Assembly: GCA_026989055.1 (NCBI GenBank)
Contig: JALSKC010000018.1
Span: forward strand, 1 to 64,000
DNA length: 64,000 nt
DNA from: Paracoccaceae bacterium
GTDB lineage: Bacteria; Pseudomonadota; Alphaproteobacteria; Rhodobacterales; Rhodobacteraceae
Direction: 5' to 3'
Under the pieces are notes generated by a model that saw nothing but the letters and a program-made list of their open reading frames with translations, was not told the origin of the DNA and did not search any database. The position numbers and the translations under genes are program-made. This document shows positions 55,403 to 63,090 of this stretch, piece after piece (position 1 is the first letter of the stretch; the number at the start of each line of letters is the position of its first letter).

Positions 55403-56641
55403 ATGCCCGCCATGAACCTGGGGATGAGCGATCGGCTGCGACCGATCCACGCCGCGCTGGTCGAGATGATCCGCGACGAGATCGCGCCGCTCGATGACGA
55501 ATTCCTGGCCGAGGTCGACAAGGGGAACCGCTGGCGGTTCACCCCGCGCCAGCGCGAGATCCTGGAGGGACTGAAGAGCCGCGCCCGCGAACGCGGGCTG
55601 TGGAACCTGTTCCTGACCGATCACCCAGAGGGGGCCGGGCTGAGCACCGTCGAATACGCCTGGCTGGCCGAGGAGATGGGCAAGTCGCACCTGGCCCCCG
55701 AGGTCTTCAACTGCAACGCCCCCGACAGCGGCAACATGGAAGTCCTCGCCCGCTACGGCTCGCCGGCGCAGCAGGCCCGCTGGCTGCGCCCCCTGCTCGA
55801 CGGGAAGATCCGCTCCGCCTATCTGATGACCGAACCGGATGTCGCCTCTTCCGATGCCACCAACATCTCGATGTCCTGCACCCGCGACGGCGACGACTAC
55901 CTGCTGAACGGCGAAAAGTGGTGGGCCACAGGGGCCGGCGACCCGCGCTGCGCACTCCATGTCGTGATGGTGCGAACCGCCGGCGAGGAGGCCCCGAAGC
56001 ACCGGCGGCACTCCATGCTCCTGGTGCCGGCCGACAGCCCCGGAATCGAGATTGTGCGGGCGATGGAGGTCTACGGCCACGACGACGCGCCCCACGGCCA
56101 CATGCACCTGCGCTTCACCGATGTGCGGGTGCCGGCGGAAAACCTGCTGCTGGGCGAGGGGCGCGGCTTCGAGATCGCCCAGGGGCGGCTGGGGCCGGGG
56201 CGCATCCACCACTGCATGCGAGCGATCGGCATGGCGGAAAAGGCGCTGGACATGCTCTGCCGCCGCGCGCTCGCCCGCGAGGCCTTCGGCCGCAAGCTCG
56301 CCCAGCTCGGCGAAAACCACGACATCATCGCCCGCGCCCGGATCCGGATCGAGCAGGCTCGCCTGCTGTGCCTGAAGGCGGCCTGGATGATGGACCGGGG
56401 CGATGCGCGCGCGGCGGCGCCGTGGATTTCCATGATCAAGGTAGAGGCGCCACGGATCGCGCTGGAGGTGACCGATCAGGCGGTGCAGATGTTCGGCGCC
56501 CAGGGGCTCAGCCAGGACACGCCGCTGGCGCGCCAGTGGACGGCCCTGCGCACCCTGCGGCTGGCCGACGGGCCGGATGCGGTGCACCGTCGGCAGGTGG
56601 CCCGCGCCGAGCTGAAACGCCACGCGCAGGAACCGCTCTGA
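55403..56641 (+). CDS. Acyl-CoA dehydrogenase
   Basis: A 412-residue flavoprotein with ACAD domains: FLTDHPEGAGLSTVEYAWLAEEMG, split here, then the FAD-contacting LMTEPDVASSDATN and NGEKWWATGA. The C-terminal helical domain has QMFGAQGLSQDTPLARQW with the FAD adenine contact, and the end motif is VHRRQVARAEL. It resembles the ACAD11 type, where the substrate is a 4-phospho acyl-CoA. A GGAGGAAGG ribosome-binding site precedes ATG 55403. It forms a divergent pair with the kinase gene. Confidence 0.92.
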   Translation: MPAMNLGMSDRLRPIHAALVEMIRDEIAPLDDEFLAEVDKGNRWRFTPRQREILEGLKSRARERGLWNLFLTDHPEGAGLSTVEYAWLAEEMGKSHLAPEVFNCNAPDSGNMEVLARYGSPAQQARWLRPLLDGKIRSAYLMTEPDVASSDATNISMSCTRDGDDYLLNGEKWWATGAGDPRCALHVVMVRTAGEEAPKHRRHSMLLVPADSPGIEIVRAMEVYGHDDAPHGHMHLRFTDVRVPAENLLLGEGRGFEIAQGRLGPGRIHHCMRAIGMAEKALDMLCRRALAREAFGRKLAQLGENHDIIARARIRIEQARLLCLKAAWMMDRGDARAAAPWISMIKVEAPRIALEVTDQAVQMFGAQGLSQDTPLARQWTALRTLRLADGPDAVHRRQVARAELKRHAQEPL

Positions 56642-56734
56642 GCCGGCCCCGCGCACCCGGGGCCCGGCCCCCCGGGCCCACCGGCATCAGCGGTTTCGCC
56701 GTCGCCTTCTCCTGACAGCCCGGCGCGGCGCGGT

Positions 56735-57790
56735 TCAGGCCGGGGCCGGAACCGCCGGGCTGGCGGCGGCGGAACCGGCGGCGGCCTCCGCATCCGGCGC
56801 CGGTGCCGCCGTTCCGGGGCCGGAAGCCGCATCCGCCCCGCCGCCCGGAGCGGGCGGCGCCCCCTGCCCCGCGCTCGAGCGCGGGGCGGCAAGCGCCGGG
56901 CCGGCCGGGGCCTCCCGCACACCCTCGCCCTGCAGTCGCACGGCGCGGAAGGCGCCGAGCCGCCCCAGCTTGCCGAACATGATCCGGCGCCTGTCCACCC
57001 CCTCGATCGAAACCCTTTCCAGTGCCTGCCGCGGCAGGGTGATGACATCGCCCGCCCGCAGCGCCGCGACCTGTTCCAGCGGCATCCGGACCCGGTGCAG
57101 CACCGCATCCAGCGTCACGCTGGCGGATTTCACCACCGCCTGCCATTCGCGCTGCCAGCGCCGGGCAGCGGCGGCGCCACGCAGCGCGCTTGCCGGAGAG
57201 CACCAGGGGAATACGAGCCTCAGCTCGCCGTGCTTGGCCCCGTTTGCGAAGTCGATCCTGATCCGATACTGTCGATATTCCATGTCCTCCAGCGCCATGG
57301 AAACCGCGCGCCCGTCCTCCATGATCGAAGCGGCCCGGAACCCGGCAACCGGCGGCCGCTCCTCCGCTTCTTCCAGGAACTCGTCGAACCTGGTCATGAT
57401 GCGGTCGAACATCTCCACCAGCACCGCCGCATCGGTCGGGGTGGGGCTGCGCTCCTCGGGAGGGGCGGGCACGACCCGGCCGGTGATCAGATGTTCGATC
57501 ACCGCCGCGACCGAGGCGAGGTCCCAGACGCCAAGACCGATCGCCCCCTCCGGTCCCCGCGTCATGAAGATCAGCAGCGGGCCGGACAGGCTCTCGACGA
57601 CATCGGCCAGCCCCAGCCGGTCCTCGCCGAAGCCGGAAACCGAAGCCTCCAGCCCGGCGCAACCGTCCAGGGCCCGCGTGAGCGCCCGGCGCATGGCCTT
57701 GGCCGGAGTCATCCCGGGGCGCTCCAGCGGGTCCGGCCGCGCGGCCAGCTTGCGTGCAAGAAGCGGTGAATCGGGTTCCGTTCCGGGCAT
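56735..57790 (-). CDS. FliM/FliN-family SpoA-domain protein
   Basis: A 351-residue protein. The middle resembles the FliM CheY-binding/CheC-like core (VVESLSGPLLIFMTRG, VEMFDRIMTRFDEFLEEAEE). A SpoA/FliMN-C domain follows (LHRVRMPLEQVAALRAGDVITLPRQALERVSIEG, split here). The tail is Pro/Ala/Gly-rich. No other flagellar gene is in the window, so it may not serve the main motor. It is next to a sensor kinase, 99 bases away, on the same strand. Start MPGTEPD was chosen as the first ATG beyond a region antisense to intergenic DNA. Confidence 0.75.
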   Translation of the reverse strand: MPGTEPDSPLLARKLAARPDPLERPGMTPAKAMRRALTRALDGCAGLEASVSGFGEDRLGLADVVESLSGPLLIFMTRGPEGAIGLGVWDLASVAAVIEHLITGRVVPAPPEERSPTPTDAAVLVEMFDRIMTRFDEFLEEAEERPPVAGFRAASIMEDGRAVSMALEDMEYRQYRIRIDFANGAKHGELRLVFPWCSPASALRGAAAARRWQREWQAVVKSASVTLDAVLHRVRMPLEQVAALRAGDVITLPRQALERVSIEGVDRRRIMFGKLGRLGAFRAVRLQGEGVREAPAGPALAAPRSSAGQGAPPAPGGGADAASGPGTAAPAPDAEAAAGSAAASPAVPAPA

Positions 57791-57889
57791 GCGGCCTCCT
57801 CCGGTTGCGGCCGCGTCAGAATGGCCGTTCGCGGTTACCAAAACATTGAAGCCGGCCGCCCCGGCGGCGCCCGGAATGCCCGCCGGCGC

Positions 57890-60634
57890 TCAGCGCCCGG
57901 CCGCTGCCCTCGAGCCGCCTGCCCCTTGCGAGGCCGCTTCCGCCCCGCCGCCCTGCGACGCAACCAGCGGAATGCTGACCCGGAAGGCGGTGCCGCCCTG
58001 CCCCGGCAGGTAGGAGATTCGCCCGCCAAGCTTGAGCATGATCTCGTGGCAGATCGCCAGCCCCAGCCCGGCGCCGCCGGCCCGGGCCTGATCCGACAGG
58101 CGTATGAATTTCTCGAAGATCACCTCCTGGTCGCACTTGGCGATGCCGCTGCCGTTGTCCACGAAATCGACATCCAGCCGATCGCCGCGCCGGCGGGCCC
58201 GGATCACGAGTTCCGGCCGTTCGGCGTCGCAGTATTTCCCCGCGTTCGAGATCAGGTTGATGAAGACCTGCGCCAGCCGGTCGGCATCGGTGCGCAGCGT
58301 GACTCCGAAGCCGGAATCCTCCAGCCGGATCCGCAGCCGGCGCGCCTGCCGGCCCGAGCCCGCGGCCGTCACCGCGCGCTGCACGATCGTGCCCAGCTGC
58401 ACCGGCGCGATGTTGAGCGTAACCCGGCCGGCCTCGAGCACGCTCAGATCCAGAAGGTCGTCGAGCAGCCGGGTCAGGCGGATCGTCTCCTCGTGGATGA
58501 TTCCGGCATATCGGCGCAGCTCCGCGCCGCTCATCTCGTCCGCCCCTTCGAGCAGGATTTCCGAAAAGGCGCGGATCGAACTCATCGGGGTGCGCAACTC
58601 GTGGCTGATCTGGGACAGGAAGGCATCCTTCTGCCGCGACAGCGCGGTCAGCTTCTCGTTGGCGTCGCGCAGCTGCCGCGCGGTGCGGGCCAGCTCGCGC
58701 GACTTGGCTTCCAGCCGGCTGGAATATTCCAGCATCTGCGCCGTCTCGTCGGCCACCGCCATCAGATCCTGCACCGAAACCGCCGAACCGCCGACGGTCT
58801 GCGCCAGCATCGCATGCGCCGTCGCCGCACCGACCGAGCCGGTGAGCTCGCGCTCCAGGCGCTCTATGAAGTCCGGCGTGACATCGGGAAGGTAGCCCTC
58901 GCGCCCCTGGCGACGGCTCTCGGCCTGGAACATCTCCTGGGCCTCCTGCGCGCCCAGGATCCGCTGGGCCATCACCAGCAGGTCTTCGGCCTCGGCCACA
59001 CCGCCCGACCAGCCGCGCGCCGCGCCGGAGTGGCCGAACACGTTCACGAACTGGGCGCCCTGCAGCCGCTCCAGCGGGGCGGGGAAACTGAACAGGGAGC
59101 CGAGCACGAAGGCGAAGCTGTTCAGCGTCATCGACCAGAACATCGCATGCACCAGCGGATCCAGCCCCTCGATTCCGAACAGGGCCTGCGGACGCAGCCA
59201 GCCGATCCCGAACGGACCCTCGGCCAGCAGCCGGGCGCTCATCGGCCCGCTGTCGCCGAAGGAGGGCAGGAACATCGTGTACCCCCAGATCGCAAAGCCG
59301 GTCAGCAGCCCGGCGGCGGCACCGACGCGCGTGGCGCCGCGCCAGAACAGCCCGCCCAGCAGCGCCGGGAACACCTGCGCCACCCCGGCAAAGGAGATCA
59401 GCCCGATCGCCGCCAGCGCCGCACCGCCGCCGGAAAACACGTAGTAGAGATAGCCGAGTGCCAGGATCGCCCCGATCGAGACCCGACGCGCCCGCAGAAC
59501 GATGTTGCGCACATCACCCGACATGCTCGCCCCGCCGCCGCGAAGCGCCAGCCAGAGCGGCATCACCACATGGTTGGAAACCATCGTCGAAAGCGCGATC
59601 GCGGCCACGATCACCATCGAGGTGGCCGAGGAGAACCCGCCCAGGAAGGCAACCATCGCCAACCCCTCGGCATCGAAGGCCAGCGGCAGGGTCAGCACGA
59701 ACAGGTCCGGGTTGGCGCCGGCCGGCAGCTCGGCCAGGCCGAATACCGCGATCGGCACCACGAACAGGCTGATCAGCAGCAGATACAGCGGGAAGGCCCA
59801 GCTTGCGATGGCCAGGTGGCGTTCGTCGGAGTTTTCCACCACCAGCACCTGGAACATCCGCGGCAGGCTGACGAAGGCCACCGCCGACAGGAAGATCAGC
59901 GTCACCCAGCGCCCGCTGTCCAGAGGCTGCCGGGCCACCGCCGAGGAGTCGATCCGCGCCAGCATCTCCGGGACGCCCCCGACCAGCCCCCAGACCACGA
60001 ACACCCCGACCGCCAGCAGGGCCGCCAGCTTGACGACCGCCTCCAGCGCGATCGCCATCACCACGCCGTGGTGGCGTTCGTTCGCATCCAGGTTGCGGGT
60101 GCCGAACAGGATGGTGAACAGCGCCAGCCCCACCGCCACCCAGAACGCGGTCGCGGCGGGTTCGCCCCGGCCCCAGCCCGCAGGCCCGGGCCCGGCGAAC
60201 ACGGCGAAGGAAAGCGTGACGGACTGCAGCTGCAAGGCGATATAGGGCGTGGTGCCGATCACCGCCATCAGCGTCACCAGCACCCCCAGCGCGTTCGACT
60301 TGCCGTAGCGCGAGGAAATCAGGTCGGCGATCGAGGTCACCCTCTGGCTGCGCCCCACCCGCACCAGCTTGCGCAGGAACCACCACCAGCCCACCATCGC
60401 CAGGGTCGGCCCGAGGTAGATGGTCACGAATTCCAGCCCCGAACGCGCCGCATAGCCGACGGCGCCGTAAAAGGTCCAGGCGGTGCAGTAGATCGACAGC
60501 GACAGCGTATAGACCAGCGGCGAGCGCAGCCAGCCCAGGCGCCCGGCCGCGGCCCGCCGCTCTGCGGCATAGGCCACCAGAAACAGCAGGGCCACGTAAA
60601 GCAGGCAGACCAGGACGAGCAGGTTAAACGACAC
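57890..60634 (-). CDS. Symporter-type sensor histidine kinase (CbrA-like)
   Basis: A 914-residue hybrid. The first 480 residues form a sodium/solute-symporter domain of about 13 helices (GLEFVTIYLGPTLAMVGWWW, GRSQRVTSIADLISSRYGK, split here). Then follow a linker and a coiled coil with EKLTALSRQKDAFLSQISHELRTPM, split here. The phosphorylated residue is His678. The ATPase domain carries NLISNAGKYC, DNGSGIAKCD and GGAGLGLAICHEI. CbrA-type kinases tie transport or nutrient sensing to control. GTG 60634 is preferred; it overlaps the end of the small membrane gene by 11 bases. Confidence 0.88.
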   Translation of the reverse strand: MSFNLLVLVCLLYVALLFLVAYAAERRAAAGRLGWLRSPLVYTLSLSIYCTAWTFYGAVGYAARSGLEFVTIYLGPTLAMVGWWWFLRKLVRVGRSQRVTSIADLISSRYGKSNALGVLVTLMAVIGTTPYIALQLQSVTLSFAVFAGPGPAGWGRGEPAATAFWVAVGLALFTILFGTRNLDANERHHGVVMAIALEAVVKLAALLAVGVFVVWGLVGGVPEMLARIDSSAVARQPLDSGRWVTLIFLSAVAFVSLPRMFQVLVVENSDERHLAIASWAFPLYLLLISLFVVPIAVFGLAELPAGANPDLFVLTLPLAFDAEGLAMVAFLGGFSSATSMVIVAAIALSTMVSNHVVMPLWLALRGGGASMSGDVRNIVLRARRVSIGAILALGYLYYVFSGGGAALAAIGLISFAGVAQVFPALLGGLFWRGATRVGAAAGLLTGFAIWGYTMFLPSFGDSGPMSARLLAEGPFGIGWLRPQALFGIEGLDPLVHAMFWSMTLNSFAFVLGSLFSFPAPLERLQGAQFVNVFGHSGAARGWSGGVAEAEDLLVMAQRILGAQEAQEMFQAESRRQGREGYLPDVTPDFIERLERELTGSVGAATAHAMLAQTVGGSAVSVQDLMAVADETAQMLEYSSRLEAKSRELARTARQLRDANEKLTALSRQKDAFLSQISHELRTPMSSIRAFSEILLEGADEMSGAELRRYAGIIHEETIRLTRLLDDLLDLSVLEAGRVTLNIAPVQLGTIVQRAVTAAGSGRQARRLRIRLEDSGFGVTLRTDADRLAQVFINLISNAGKYCDAERPELVIRARRRGDRLDVDFVDNGSGIAKCDQEVIFEKFIRLSDQARAGGAGLGLAICHEIMLKLGGRISYLPGQGGTAFRVSIPLVASQGGGAEAASQGAGGSRAAAGR

Positions 60635-60932
60635 CGCCGCCCCCCTCCGGGCCCTCTCCCGGCTCCGGTGCGCGCGCGCCTTCCCCCTCTCCCTGGGGGA
60701 TTTCCGGATCCGGCGCACCCGCCAGCGGCCCGGCCAGAACCGCGGCAACCGCGATCAGCCCGGCCCAGATCCCGAAGACGAACAGGATCCCGCCGCCGGT
60801 CGTTCCCCCGCCCCACAGGAGCGGCATCAGGAACAGGAACGCCCCGAGCGCCGGCAGCACCCGGGCCGCGTCCATCATCCGCCGCAGCCGGTAGCCCCTG
60901 CGGGCCAGAAAGAGCGGCGCCGGGCGCTTCAT
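60624..60932 (-). CDS. Small membrane protein upstream of the kinase
   Basis: A 102-residue protein. It has two or three hydrophobic segments (VLPALGAFLFLMPLLWGG, GGILFVFGIWAGLIAVAAVLAG) and a Glu/Gly/Pro-rich tail. The start overlaps the stop of the response regulator (ATGA), and its end overlaps the kinase start by 11 bases. Such small proteins accompany CbrA-like kinases and symporters, possibly as accessory subunits. No recognised domain. Confidence 0.78.
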   Translation of the reverse strand: MKRPAPLFLARRGYRLRRMMDAARVLPALGAFLFLMPLLWGGGTTGGGILFVFGIWAGLIAVAAVLAGPLAGAPDPEIPQGEGEGARAPEPGEGPEGGGGVV

Positions 60933-61297
60933 CGCGCCAGCAGCTCGCGCACCGTGGCGAGAACCTCGGCGTTGGAAAACGGCTTGGTCATGAACCGGCT
61001 CGCGCCGTAGCGGGTGGCCAGGTCCCGGTCCTTGTCCTGGCCGCGAGCGGTCAGGATCATCACCGGCAGATCCGCATGCGTCGGCTCGGCACGCAGATCT
61101 CGCAGGATGTCGTAGCCGGAGCGGTGCGGCAGCATCACGTCCAGGATCACCATGTCGGGGCGACGCTCCCGAATCGTCTCGAGCGCGCTCGCCCCGTCGG
61201 AATGCGTGTCCACCCGATAGCCCTCGCGCTGCAGGATGTATCGGAGCGCCTCGGTGATGTTCGGCTCATCCTCGATCAGGAGGATATGACTGCCCAT
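60929..61297 (-). CDS. CheY-like response regulator
   Basis: A 122-residue single-domain receiver. Acidic pocket Glu9 and Asp10 (LLIEDEPN), the phospho-acceptor Asp53 (VILDVMLP), the switch Thr in MILTARGQDK and the Lys in FMTKPFSN are present. With no output domain it is CheY-like. ATG 61297 follows a GGAGGGAG ribosome-binding site. It is the first gene of the regulator - small protein - kinase run, so likely the partner of the symporter kinase. Confidence 0.9.
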   Translation of the reverse strand: MGSHILLIEDEPNITEALRYILQREGYRVDTHSDGASALETIRERRPDMVILDVMLPHRSGYDILRDLRAEPTHADLPVMILTARGQDKDRDLATRYGASRFMTKPFSNAEVLATVRELLAR

Positions 61298-61432
61298 GCC
61301 CGCTCCCTCCCCGGTGCTGCCGCTCATGGCGGCGACTATCGCCGGGAATTGCCCCCCTGTCAAAACCGGACTCGGGCAGCACCGCCCGGGCGGCCGGCCA
61401 CGCCGCCGGAGCCCACCGCAGACGCCCGCCGC

Positions 61433-62830
61433 TCAGTCGGCGCCGGGCAGGATCGAGGGTTCGCGCCGGGCCGGGCAGCGCTGGCGCGGGCAGGCCCGGC
61501 AGCCGGGGCCGACGGGAAGGACTTCCCCCCACGCGCCAGGCAGCGCGCGCCCGTCCGCCTGGCCATCTTCGGGCAGCAGCAGCATGACGGCATGGAACAC
61601 CTGCGGTTCTCCCAGCCGCCCGACCGGCACCGGCTGGGCGATGGCGACCGCCATGAAGCGCAGCGGCCGCGCCCCGGCCGGTTCCAGCAGCGCGTGCACC
61701 GGCGCCATCGGCCGCGAGAGCGCCTGGAACAGCGGCCACAGCGGGCAGCCGGCCCCGAAGCGGGGCAGGTCGAACCCCTCGACCGGCCGGCGGAAGGTCA
61801 GCATCCCGGCGCTGTCGCAGCACAGCAGGCCCACCCCCGCCTGCCCCGGCCGGGAAGGCCGGCTGGCCAGCCGGCGCAGAACCAGGGCCAGATCGCAGCC
61901 GATGCGCGCGGCAATCGCCACCGGATCACCGGCGCAGGCATCGGCCGCGGCGCGCAACCGGCCGAGCGGCAGCCGGCGCGCATCGTCACGATAGCCACGC
62001 AGCCACTGCAGCGCCAGACTGCGCAGCGAAGGGCTGGCGTTCAGTTCCGGCGCCCCGTGCAGCACCTCCTCCGGCGTCGCCCCCCCGGCGCCTTCCAGCT
62101 CTGGCAGATGCCAGCCGCGCCGATCAAGCCAGGCCTCCAGTGCCTCGTGGGGCAGCGCCGGCCCCTCGCTGCCCGGAGCGGGGCCGGTTTCGAAATAGGC
62201 GACCAGCGCCTGCGCGCTTTCGGCCAGACGCTGCGAATCCTCGCGCAGGTTGCGCAGGAAACGGGCCTGCCATTCCGGCTCCGGGGCCCTGCCGCCGGTC
62301 AGGATTCCCGCAGTGGATCGGATCGCCGTCACCACCGACAGGATCTCATGCAGCGCGGCAGCAAGCTTCGGATCGTGGGTCAGCCGGTCGCCGAGTGCCT
62401 GCACCGTCTGCGCCAGGACGCGCAACCGCCGCTGCTGGAGCGCCAGCAGCTCGGCCCAGCCGGGAAACCGGGCCACGAGCTGGCCGGCGGAGGCCGGATC
62501 CGCGCCGCTTTGGGGATGCGCGCCGGCGGCCTCGGCAAGAATCGCGACCAGCGCCTCGCCCGCCCCCCGGCTCAGCATCTCCGGAGTGGTATCGAGCCTG
62601 CGGGCGATGGCCAGAAGAAGCCGGCCGCCGATCGGGCGCCGGTTGTGCTCGATCAGGTTGAGGTAGGAGGGAGATATTCCCACCTCGCGCGCCAGCTGGC
62701 GCTGGCGCAGGCCCAGGTCCAGCCGGCGCTGGCGGATCCGGCTGCCCGTCAACGCCGCATCCGGCAGCGGCGCGCTCCCGACGGAGCGGGAGCGCGCCGG
62801 CTGTCGGGGATCGGGTTCTTCCGGCGTCAT
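61433..62830 (-). CDS. XRE-type short-chain acyl-responsive regulator
   Basis: A 465-residue protein of the ScfR/PccR-type. The N-terminal XRE helix-turn-helix reads GSRIRQRRLDLGLRQRQLAREVGISPSYLNLIEHNRR, split here, at about residues 30-66. A large C-terminal region (IrrE-like ligand domain plus DUF2083-type) ends with CRACPRQRCPA, the Cys motif of the family. Relatives control propionate or acetate metabolism genes. Start MTPEEPD is preferred; a GTG 17 codons earlier is possible. It is divergent from the ABC binding protein gene across an AT-rich region. Confidence 0.85.
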   Translation of the reverse strand: MTPEEPDPRQPARSRSVGSAPLPDAALTGSRIRQRRLDLGLRQRQLAREVGISPSYLNLIEHNRRPIGGRLLLAIARRLDTTPEMLSRGAGEALVAILAEAAGAHPQSGADPASAGQLVARFPGWAELLALQQRRLRVLAQTVQALGDRLTHDPKLAAALHEILSVVTAIRSTAGILTGGRAPEPEWQARFLRNLREDSQRLAESAQALVAYFETGPAPGSEGPALPHEALEAWLDRRGWHLPELEGAGGATPEEVLHGAPELNASPSLRSLALQWLRGYRDDARRLPLGRLRAAADACAGDPVAIAARIGCDLALVLRRLASRPSRPGQAGVGLLCCDSAGMLTFRRPVEGFDLPRFGAGCPLWPLFQALSRPMAPVHALLEPAGARPLRFMAVAIAQPVPVGRLGEPQVFHAVMLLLPEDGQADGRALPGAWGEVLPVGPGCRACPRQRCPARREPSILPGAD

Positions 62831-62887
62831 TTTCAGCGCCGGCTTCCGGTATCGGCTTCTGGCATCAATCTCCCCCGCCACCCCTTA

Positions 62888-62916
62888 TGTCAACCTTTTT
62901 GAATGTCAACTTTTTT
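62888..62916. promoter_or_regulatory. Direct repeat in the divergent control region
   Basis: TGTCAACCTTTTT and TGTCAACTTTTTT lie 16 bases apart start to start. They fall in the AT-rich gap between the XRE regulator and the binding protein gene. Candidate operator for the regulator, which would bind a direct repeat about one and a half turns apart. Confidence 0.5.
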
Positions 62917-63090
62917 ACAGGTATTTCGCGCCATTTGTCTATATCTTTACAAACAAGTTTCCATGTTCTGAAGCGGATATTGAGAATCCTGTTTACAGGC
63001 CGCAATATCGGGCCAGCCCTGCGCAAGGGTCAGCGGCGCCGCGGGAGGAGACAGGACGGCGTCGTGCATTTTCGAAACGGGAGGATATCC

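Noticed and set aside
57821..62902. Plus-strand open frame of about 1690 codons
   Set aside because: It runs opposite the kinase, small membrane, receiver and XRE genes, is rich in Arg, Gln, His and Pro, and has no domain. Antisense artefact of GC-rich coding.
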